From Helianthus annuus (Eukaryota; Streptophyta; Magnoliopsida; Asterales; Asteraceae), in contig NC_035436.2 in assembly GCF_002127325.2 (NCBI RefSeq), positions 112,429,591-112,493,590 of the forward strand: DNA of 64,000 nucleotides, in the 5' to 3' direction. Below the pieces are notes generated by a model. It ran no database searches, was not told where the DNA came from, and saw only the letters and a list, made by a program, of their open reading frames with translations. A program made the translations under genes and the position numbers. Positions 1-10,883 of the stretch are shown here, piece by piece; position 1 is the stretch's first letter; the number at the start of each line of letters is the position of its first letter.

Positions 1-600
1 GCATGCAACCTATCCGATTATCATTCATACAAAACCTGATTATATCTATCATCATGCAATCAATCCGAAGACCAATCATAAACAACATAATCTAACCTGC
101 CCTAGTTCATTATCATGCAGCTTTAATCGGTTTCATCTAAACATGAAATCATAAAATCACTTAACACAAAAGCATAAACAAAACACTAACCGATTACGAG
201 TAAAGAAGGGTGATCCGAACAAGAGAATGATCGGATGGTCTTGTGCCGTCGGGTTCCAAGTAAAACGAGAGGGAGAAAGGGAAAACTAGGGTTCTTGTGT
301 GTTGTGTGTTTTTGTAACAACAATGAGAATCACACCCTTACCAAAGGGTATAGTGTTTGCGAGTGGGGAGTGGGCCGAGCCCACTCGGCTGCCTATTGGA
401 TCCGATTTCAAAGTGTGGCCCAAAATGGGCTTGTGTGACCGGTTATAATGTGCAATCGGTTTTGGCTCGATTAACATGCAAACACGTAAAACACTAAGCA
501 CATAACGACATTCAATAAATCACATAACGTCCATTAGTTCAAAATGTCACATAAGCACGTAACGTTACATCAAAGCAAGTCTAAAGTTCGAGTTGTCACA
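1..600 (-). mobile_element. 5' LTR portion of a Tekay/Del-like Ty3 element (Tekay-1), off the left edge
   Basis: Read on the minus strand, the segment starts at 600 with TGTGACAACTCGAACTTT, the same first bases as the unrelated-looking LTR that starts at 21377. It continues with a leader-like stretch (CCCTAGTTTTCCC) typical of long chromovirus LTRs. Directly to its right, at 601, the Tat-A LTR resumes in mid-sequence. The simplest reading is an insertion into A's 5' LTR, with AAATA (601-605) as one copy of the target duplication and the rest of the element beyond the window start. Family assignment rests on LTR style and start only, since no coding part is visible. The short open frames here are not genes. 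Confidence 0.6.
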
Positions 601-965
601 AAATAGGTCACCTACACTTGTATAAATACCACTCTTCCTCGTTTGGAAGAACACACGACATACAACGCAACTCTCACACACTTAGACACTCGAAACAATA
701 GTGATCCTTGTACTCAGCTCATTATCATCCGAAGTTGTAACCATTTTGTTCTTATATTGAAGTTTGGTGATCGGTAGTTGCCATCACCCGAGGTTTTTTA
801 TGCCGGAGATCATATATTGATCAAGGGCTTTTTCCTCGTATAAATCATTGTGTCTTTGCATATTTCTCATAAGAGTGATCCTTTACTTTTATAATTAACC
901 AAGCATCATACCCCGTTTACATAAAGTTTGGTTACATTATCCTTGTGTGATTTTTGACCAAAACA
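601..965 (+). repeat. 5' LTR of Tat-A, right part
   Basis: The last 365 bases of the LTR, ending in CCAAAACA right before the primer site. It holds the TATA box at 621-628. The left part is beyond the window, split off by the Tekay-1 insertion at 600/601. It matches 20429-20778 with a single mismatch. Confidence 0.9.
621..628 (+). promoter_or_regulatory. LTR TATA box (Tat-A 5' LTR)
   Basis: TATAAATA, conserved in the LTRs of A and B. It is the expected core promoter for the genomic RNA. The Tekay-1 insertion lies 20 bases upstream, so upstream control sequences in this LTR are separated from the core. Confidence 0.6.
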
Positions 966-968
966 GTT

Positions 969-986
969 TGGCGCCCACCGTGGGGC
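969..986 (+). other. Primer binding site, tRNA-Lys type
   Basis: TGGCGCCCACCGTGGGGC begins three bases after the LTR end. It is complementary to the 3' end of a plant tRNA-Lys with the CUU anticodon, as I remember that tRNA (3' end GGTGGGCGCCA). It is not the tRNA-Asp-type site, whose matching part would read TGGCGCCGTTGCCGG. The same site occurs in B (19681-19698) and C (40651-40668). Confidence 0.8.
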
Positions 987-1042
987 AATTGGTGCTTCAT
1001 TCATAAGAAAACCTTTTGTTCGAAATCACTTCATAGAATTCC

Positions 1043-3613
1043 ATGGCTTCATCATTGAAAAACATGTCCACGGCAATGTCTGCAGTCACCTCGTCCCAGA
1101 ACATTCTGCCTCCACCACCGGCAGGATCCCAGAAGAATGCTGAGAAGAGACAAACTCCTACTAATTCTAAAACTCCATCTCCTTCTGCTATGAATTCTTA
1201 TATTCCCAGTACTAGTGATGTATTTACTTTGATTTTGCAGATGAAGGATCGTATGCAGCGGCAGGATGAAACTAACGAAAGGATCCTCAGGGAAATTGGA
1301 GATCTCAAAAGACAAAAGAAAGCGGTAGAGGATCATTCTCCACTGATGCCCAAATCCTTGAGCTTTGATACTCCAATGATTACTTCTCAGCCATCAGGAA
1401 TTCCAGACGTGCAAATCATGGGAGAATCAAGAGGATTGCACCACGGATCGACAGCAATGACTCAGGCATTAGGGTCACACTTCCAGCCGGCAGGATCCTA
1501 CCCCCAGCATTTGGGATCCTTCGTGAATCCGGGAGCCTATCCGGGGGCACAGCAGTTTCAAGGATCCTACTTTGTTCCAGGATCATTCCAGGGCCAAGGA
1601 TCCTCCTTTGTTTCAGGATTATCCCAGGTTCAAGGATCCTCCTTCGTTCCAGGATCATCCCAGACACCAGGATCCTTCCAGATGCCAGGATCCCTAAAAA
1701 GTTTGCAAACAGGAAGTCTAGATGTCCATCAAGGGGACTTCATTCCAATGCAGAGCATTGCTTCCACTGGTCCCTCCGTTGTTCCAGAATCCCAGCAATA
1801 TGGATTCCCTAACTTGAACCCAATGGGAGGTAACACTTTAAATAATTATCCCACCACTAACCATGGATTCATGCAGGATACAGGTACCAATCATGCTATG
1901 GCCAGGGAGTTGCAGAAGCTAAAAGATATGATCTCAAGTGTTCCAGGGGTAGTCAAGCCTATCCCAGAGATTGCAGATGGAAGCCACAAGGTATCTCGCT
2001 TTGCACCACCAATTTGTGATGCAGAGGTACCCAAAAGGTTCCATATCCCTACTATGAAGCTGTATGATGGTACAACGGATCCAGAGGAGCACATAGCACA
2101 ATACAGGGAGAGGATGGAGATCAATCCTATCCCAGAAAAGTTGAAGGAAGCATGCCTATGTAAAGGATTTGTATCCACTCTTACCGGATCAGCTCTTAAG
2201 TGGCTGCTAAGTCTTCCCCCCTACTCTATTACTTCATTTGCTAATTTAGTTAATTTATTCAATAACCAATTCTCTTGCAGTAGAAAATTTGAAAGATTAA
2301 CTAGTGATTTGTACAGGATAACTCAGAATCATAATGAATCATTAAGGGATTATATAACTAAATTTAGTAAGGAATCCTTGGACATTCCCAACTTGGATAT
2401 GGTTACGGCTGTTGAAGCCTTCAAAATGGGACTGCTTAAGGATTCATTATTCTATGATGATCTTGTTATGACACCATGCAGGAATCTAGATGAAGTAAGA
2501 ACTCGAGCACTCAGGTTCATCCGGCTAGAGGATGACAAGAGGATCCAGGAGAGACAAATAGGATCCTCAAAACAGGAGAAGCATGGATCCTCCTTCAAGA
2601 GTAATAAGTTCAAATCCTACCATAGAAACGATAACCAGAATGTGCATGCTGTTGACCAGGAAGAGGATGATGAAGATTATCCTCCAATCTCAGAATACTG
2701 TTTCTCCGTTGATAATCATGAACTGATCCTTGCAATGCAGAATCTAGGTGAAAAGGCTAGATGGCCCAGGAAGAACGATAAACCATCCGGGACTAAAGAC
2801 AAGTCGAAATGGTGTGCATACCATGAGGATTTCGGGCATCTAACTGAAGAATGCATAGCTTTAAGAAAAGAGATTGGATATCTGTTAAGCAAGGGGCACC
2901 TAAAAGAATTGTTGGGAAGAAAAAAGCAAAGGACTCAGGATCCTGAAAGGATCCCTGAAAAGGCTCCAGCACCTCCGGCAAATGCACAAGTGATCAACTT
3001 TATTTCCGGAGGATCAGACATCTGTGGTACATCCTTCTCGGCGGCCAAAAGACATGCAAAGGAGTCAAAAATGGATAATGGAGAAAGGCCTATTAGAACA
3101 TCAAGTGTCTCAGAAGGGAAGATGATAACGTTTGATGAGGATGATCGCATTAACATTCAGGATCCTCATCATGATAGTTTAGTTATCACTCTCTTTATCT
3201 CTAACCATTTCGTCCGCAGGATCCTTATTGATGGAGGAAGCTCAGTGAACATCATCCAGCTTGATGTTCTTAAGAAGATGGGAATCCCAGAATCAGACAT
3301 CACACCAAGATCCTCCGTGCTTGTAGGATTCAGTGGGGAAACGAAGAAAACTCTGGGGGACATCAAACTCCCAATCTATGTGGAAGGATTACATAATTAC
3401 CAGAAATTTTGCGTTATTGACTGTTTGTCTTGTTGCAATGTTATCCTTGGCAGGCCTTGGATACATGATATGAAAGCAGTCCCATCCACCTACCATCAAT
3501 GTGTGAAGCTCCCTAGCCCATGGGGAATAATCAAGATCGACAGTGATCAGCAGGAGGCTAAGGATTGTTATACCTCATCCATGAAGCCAACCTCGAAGCC
3601 AAGGAAGCAATAG
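1043..3613 (+). CDS. gag-pro: Gag-protease polyprotein of Tat-A (856 aa, intact)
   Basis: Structural and protease part of the retrotransposon. The ATG at 1043 opens MASSLKNM, shared with B and C. Residues about 155-225 are a Gly/Ser/Pro-rich repeat (FVPGSSQ-like units). Residues about 335-510 form the retrotransposon gag capsid domain (KLYDGTTDPEEHI through DEVRTRALRF). A knuckle CX2HX4HX4C (CAYHEDFGHLTEEC, around residue 590) replaces the usual CCHC. The aspartic protease active site ILIDGGSSVNII is near residue 728. The frame ends in UAG and continues open into pol, so this is the upstream part of a Gag-Pro-Pol readthrough product. This is the only unbroken gag in the window, while the copy's pol is broken. 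Confidence 0.9.
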   Translation: MASSLKNMSTAMSAVTSSQNILPPPPAGSQKNAEKRQTPTNSKTPSPSAMNSYIPSTSDVFTLILQMKDRMQRQDETNERILREIGDLKRQKKAVEDHSPLMPKSLSFDTPMITSQPSGIPDVQIMGESRGLHHGSTAMTQALGSHFQPAGSYPQHLGSFVNPGAYPGAQQFQGSYFVPGSFQGQGSSFVSGLSQVQGSSFVPGSSQTPGSFQMPGSLKSLQTGSLDVHQGDFIPMQSIASTGPSVVPESQQYGFPNLNPMGGNTLNNYPTTNHGFMQDTGTNHAMARELQKLKDMISSVPGVVKPIPEIADGSHKVSRFAPPICDAEVPKRFHIPTMKLYDGTTDPEEHIAQYRERMEINPIPEKLKEACLCKGFVSTLTGSALKWLLSLPPYSITSFANLVNLFNNQFSCSRKFERLTSDLYRITQNHNESLRDYITKFSKESLDIPNLDMVTAVEAFKMGLLKDSLFYDDLVMTPCRNLDEVRTRALRFIRLEDDKRIQERQIGSSKQEKHGSSFKSNKFKSYHRNDNQNVHAVDQEEDDEDYPPISEYCFSVDNHELILAMQNLGEKARWPRKNDKPSGTKDKSKWCAYHEDFGHLTEECIALRKEIGYLLSKGHLKELLGRKKQRTQDPERIPEKAPAPPANAQVINFISGGSDICGTSFSAAKRHAKESKMDNGERPIRTSSVSEGKMITFDEDDRINIQDPHHDSLVITLFISNHFVRRILIDGGSSVNIIQLDVLKKMGIPESDITPRSSVLVGFSGETKKTLGDIKLPIYVEGLHNYQKFCVIDCLSCCNVILGRPWIHDMKAVPSTYHQCVKLPSPWGIIKIDSDQQEAKDCYTSSMKPTSKPRKQ

Positions 3614-6757
<3,144 letters not shown>

Positions 6758-7141
6758 ACATGATCCTTCAAGCATGTGATCCTTATATTGAAGTATCCTT
6801 GAAGGATCCCGATGATATCAGTGATCCTTACTCTGGTAATGTGCTTATCCTAAGATTATTACCTTTCCTTACTTTTTACCAAAGGATAAGGATCCTGTAT
6901 CCTTCATCCTCTTCTCACGAACCATTTTGAGTTATGATAGTTCAGGTATCTACGGCATGTCGTCAAGAATCTTCAAAAGCAACACAGATCCTTGGGCTTG
7001 TCCCCAGTTATCCTTGGGATTATCCCCAGTTTCCGCCAGCAGCGCACGATGATCCTGATATAGTTCACGTCTTTGGGACCAGTACCCACTTCCGGGGCTG
7101 ACAACCTCATCGTACTGGCTATACCCAGGATCCTCCGTATA

Positions 7142-7219
7142 ATGGTAGACGTACCATACATCCGTTCCTAAGGTTTCTAACGTTTTCACGTTAGCTAAGG
7201 TTTTGACATTTTCATGTCA
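7142..7219. other. Cluster of three short hairpins
   Basis: Three consecutive perfect 6-bp stems with small loops: ATGGTA-GACG-TACCAT (7142-7157), CTAACG-TTTTCA-CGTTAG (7177-7194) and TGACAT-TTTC-ATGTCA (7204-7219). The cluster recurs in the other copies, with some stem decay in E and F. In D the solo LTR is inserted between the second and third hairpins. The role is unknown. Confidence 0.55.
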
Positions 7220-7267
7220 CTAAGTTTGGATAGTCGGCAGTAAGGGCCATACTCCAGTTTACATACG

Positions 7268-7380
7268 ATCCTTTGGGCTTGTCCCCAGTGATCCTCCGGG
7301 ATCATCCTCAGTTATCCTTTGGGCTTGTCCCCAGTGATCCTCCGGGATCATCCTCAGTTATCCTTTGGGCATGTCCCCAG
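7268..7380 (+). repeat. Minisatellite with 46-bp higher-order unit
   Basis: Two 46-base units start at 7268 and 7314, followed by a half unit from 7360. Each unit is a pair of related 23-mers, one carrying GGGCTTGTCCCCAG and the other a diverged CGGGATCATCCTCAG. The position is the hypervariable 3' non-coding region known for Tat elements. Confidence 0.85.
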
Positions 7381-7840
7381 CTACTAATTTATTTTTTACA
7401 TTGGCTTAGTCCCAAGTTATGTTTCATCTTTCAGGATTGTCAAAGTTAAAACACATAAGGATCCTTAATCCTTATTGTCCATCAAAATCTTATCTACGAT
7501 TGTCTCGGTTGAAGGTTAGGATCCTAACTTGGATCCTCAGGTATGATCCTTAACTATTTTTGATTATACTCGTTATCCTAACCAACCCTTACACTTTGAC
7601 AACCGAACCTATGATCCTTGAACTAAAGTACTTTGAGAATCTTCAATATGAGGATATTTGATCTAGGATCATATCCTAAATCTATTAAGCATATTTTTTA
7701 CTCTTGTCACTTTAACAAATATACTACAAAAACAATTGACAAACAAGAAGATAATTAAAGGATAACAACACGAGATAAGCCAGAAAAATTAAGGTTATTA
7801 ACAAAAGAATCTTTAACCCTTTTCAAAAAAGTTGTCAAAA

Positions 7841-7894
7841 TTGCCAACCCACATTTCTACCAGCAAAACGTGGCCCGTCCACATGGGTTGGCAA
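7841..7894. other. Conserved stem-loop downstream of aORF (copy A)
   Basis: TTGCCAACCCA (7841-7851) pairs perfectly with TGGGTTGGCAA (7884-7894) around a 32-base loop containing AACGTGGCCCGTCC. The loop is nearly constant in all six copies, while the stem differs by compensating changes in F. Confidence 0.8.
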
Positions 7895-8171
7895 AGGGTG
7901 TCCATTGTCTATGCGGTCTTAGCAGGTACAGGAAAGTAAAAGCGGCAGGATCACAAAAGGATTCATCCCCCAAACAGAGGATCCCTCCACCTTTTGCAAT
8001 CCTACCTATTGTTCAAAGGATCCAGGATCCTTAACCCTAAAAACTATTGTTCAGAGATTACAGACCATAATTGTTTCACAAACCATCAACAACCACAAGA
8101 AACTATTACCAAACCTAAAAAATTGGGCTCCGGCCTAGTCAAAAATATCCATCATCGCCCAATCATGCAGC

Positions 8172-9774
8172 CTACACCTTCGCTGCTTCGTCACCACCAG
8201 CTTCTCCGCCTTGATCCTTGTCAGCATCACCACCCTCCAGCATTGGGATATCCTCGGCTTCATCCTCGTCCTCCAGTTCCGCCAGCCTTGCTTTCCAGCC
8301 TTCAATATCCCATGTGCTCTTATCGAAGGAAGGATCCTGAGCCTCTGTAGCCATCTGCAGTTGTATCTTGTACATAGCTATCGCGGCAGAGACTTTAGCA
8401 TCCTGAGTAATGTCATGCTTTTCATAATCAAAGTTGATCAATGCTTTGACAGCCTCGTCCTTAACAGCCCGGATCTCCTTCTCAAGATCAGCAATCCTGA
8501 GATCCTTCTACACACCCATCTGTTGGAGGTCGGCAATTTGACGATCTTGATCTTCAACCTGGTTAACATAAGTCTCCATTTCGGTGAATTTCTACAAGAA
8601 AAACAGGAAAACAACATCAGACATAGGTGATCCCTAAACTTGTCAGGACAATCAACAGGGGCAGTGATCCTAACTTCGTCAAAATAATCAAGGAATTGCT
8701 GACGAAGGAGGGGAAATCCTTGGAGATCTTCAGAAGTTTTCCTCTTCTTCCCCTTGCCTCGGATAGGTGCCTTAGGAGCTGAAGCTGAAGGACTAGCAGC
8801 AGGAGCCTTCTTCCTCGAAGACTTGACATTGGCAAGATCACTTATCCCAAATTTGGAAGCAGATTTGACAGACTTGGCAGACTTCCCGGCGTCTACACAA
8901 TCAAAATCAAGATAAGTTGCCTTATTAATCAAACAATCTTACATATAATTTATTTTCTATAAGGATACTTACTTGACATAGTGGCAGATGCAGAGGATAC
9001 TTCTTGTGAGTCTTGGACGGTGACTTGGAAACTTCTGACCTCAGGATCAAGCTTTTTAAAAGCTAAGACTCTTTCTCTTGCAGCAGGGGTCAATTTTAGG
9101 TGAGCAACGGAAATAGCTGCACGAAAGACAAAAGAAAAGAGACGTTAGTGATCCTCATCACATAAGGCAAATCTGATAGTGATCCTTCCAGGATCCTCTA
9201 TCCTACCATGAGTAGCCCATTCCTTGGGCAGATCCTCCCCATCTGGGATGGTATCCCTTCTAACAAAGAAAAAGCGACGCTTCCAGTTTGTATCGTTCTT
9301 AGTGACCTTGAAGACAGGGTGATCCTCCCCGGCTTTCCGCTTCAGCAAGTATCGATGAGAACCAAATGTGGTAAGATCATAAAGCTCGGCCAACTCCGCC
9401 ATCCCAAGATCAATTCCCTTCTGCTCGATGATCCTCTCGAAGGTATACAAGACCCTCCAGATCATCGGCATAGCTTGGATATAAGATATGCCGGTTAAAG
9501 AAAAGAAGGATTGGGTGAAGGCTGGAAAAGGATACGAATACCCTATGGTGAACGGAGTAGCAGGAAAGGCCACCCAAACGTCTGAAACAAAGTCACTCAA
9601 AGCAGTAGGTGTGAAGGATTTGAAAACAGCATTCGCCGGAAAGCAATGACGAATCCTGTCTACGTGGGCATCAGTAAAGCAACATCTCTCCATAGGAGAG
9701 TCCTTGATGATCCCTTGGCTTTTTAGGGGACTACTCTTCTTGGAATCCTTGTGTGGAGAATTCCGGAGCAACAT
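8172..9774 (-). pseudogene. Antisense four-exon gene (aORF) of Tat-A, one nonsense codon
   Basis: Exons on the minus strand: 9774-9207, 9116-8973, 8892-8675, 8591-8172, with lengths 568, 144, 218 and 420. They join in frame across three GT-AG introns (90, 80 and 83 bases). The third intron uses the slightly unusual donor GTTAGG and a TAG acceptor. The first ATG of the leader opens MLLRNSPHKD. Exon 1 encodes the domain resembling the 'putative gypsy type transposon' family. Exon 3 encodes a Lys/Arg-rich stretch (GKGKKRK). Exon 4 encodes a coiled coil and acidic tail. A TAG at 8508-8510 in exon 4 (TTA in B) truncates the protein. It is transcribed towards pol. Confidence 0.8.
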
Positions 9775-9911
9775 GCTTGTGATGGAACAAAAACAGAATA
9801 AAAGCAAAAAACAGAGCAAGAGAAGAAGAAAGTACCTGGTCAATCTTCGGTAGCGATTATAAAGGGAAGATATCTCGAATTTAAATGCAGAGTGATCCTA
9901 ACCCTATCTCC

Positions 9912-9955
9912 TATTTATAATCATGATTTGCAGGGATTGTCACATCTGTGACGTA
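9912..9955 (-). promoter_or_regulatory. aORF promoter module, copy A (TATA plus palindrome)
   Basis: On the minus strand, TATAAATA (9919-9912) lies about 140 bases before the aORF ATG. GTCAC-ATCT-GTGAC (9939-9952), extending to a TGACGTA-type bZIP core, lies just upstream of it. The same arrangement precedes aORF in all six copies. Two AACGGCTA motifs (9964-9971 and 9982-9989) lie further upstream. Confidence 0.6.
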
Positions 9956-9994
9956 ATGATCACAACGGCTAGTCCGCTTATAACGGCTAGTTAT

Positions 9995-10562
9995 CCGGCA
10001 TAAAAAACCTCGGGTGATGGCAACTACCGATCACCAAACTTCAATATAAGAACAAAATGGTTACAACTTCGGATGATAATGAGCTCAGTACAAGGATCAC
10101 TATTGTTTCGAGTGTCTAAGTGTGTGAGAGTTGCGTTGTATGTCGTGTGTTTTTCCAAACGAGGAAGAGTGGTATTTATACAAGTGTAGGTGACCTATTT
10201 TAGGTAAAAAGACTAATAATCAGCTCATTACCCCTTTAGAAATAAAAGACAATCTAGCCTAAATTGCCGCCCATAAATCAAGCTAAGTTTCCATATCCTT
10301 TGCAACGTCTATCTTCGATTAAGCTAATGCCATAATTGTGAAGACGCGTCCCTTGATTATGATGCTAAGAGCGTATCCTGCTAGATGTTCCTGCAAAATA
10401 ATGTTGTATTACACGAAGGTAATTATTAGCATGAAGATCCTTCCAATGGTCCATGATCCTGATCCTGAAGTCCTGCTGAGGATCACTGTCTGCCAAAGAA
10501 ACAAGGATCACTGGTTAGGATCACGTATAAGGATCACGTATGTTAAAAATCCAGCCCTAACA
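9995..10562 (-). repeat. 3' LTR of B, truncated at its end
   Basis: Minus-strand LTR from TGTTAGGG (10562) down to the breakpoint. It lacks the last 159 bases compared with the 5' LTR. I see at least four mismatches against 19702-20428 (for example GAGCTC against GAGCTG), which indicates a recent insertion. Confidence 0.9.
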
Positions 10563-10682
10563 ATTGCCCCCAAAATATAAGGAGTTTATCGTAAATAAAC
10601 GAGTTATATTTTGCTCTGATCTTATCTTCAACGGACTATTCGGATAACTAGCCGTTATAAGCGGACTAGCCGTTGTGATCAT

Positions 10683-10726
10683 TACGTCACAGATGTGACA
10701 ATCCCTGCAAATCATGATTATAAATA
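10683..10726 (+). promoter_or_regulatory. aORF promoter module, copy B
   Basis: TACGTCA overlaps GTCAC-AGAT-GTGAC (10686-10699), followed by TATAAATA at 10719-10726. There is no ATG between the TATA box and the aORF start at 10884, so the leader would be roughly 130 bases. Confidence 0.65.
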
Positions 10727-10883
10727 GGAGATAGGGTTAGGATCACTCTGCATTTAAATTCGAGATATCTTCCCTATATAATCGCTACCGAAGATTGACC
10801 AGGTACTCTCTTCTTCTCTCTTTCCTTTCTTCCTTTTCTTGCTCTGTTTTTTGCTTTTATTCTGTTTTTGTTCCATCACAAGC

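Larger units (their letters stand above)
6758..7840 (+). other. Non-coding pol-aORF interval of Tat-A
   Basis: No coding frame is supported. It contains three short perfect hairpins (7142-7219) and a minisatellite (7268-7380), which have their own entries. The rest is AT-rich and thick with GATCC strings. The corresponding stretch in B, C, D, E and F keeps the same order of parts. Confidence 0.75.

Noticed and set aside
235..501. Short open frames in the Tekay-1 LTR
   Set aside because: They lie in an LTR leader region, overlap on both strands and carry no motif.
601..965. Element A's 5' LTR taken as truncated by deletion
   Set aside because: The break coincides with the exact start of another LTR (TGTGACAACTCG at 600), so it is an interruption by insertion.
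969..986. tRNA gene fragment at the primer site
   Set aside because: Only 18 bases match, positioned three bases from the LTR end. It is a primer binding site.
2793..3366. Opposite-strand open frames over gag and pol
   Set aside because: They mirror well-supported coding regions and contain no recognised domain, unlike the spliced aORF.
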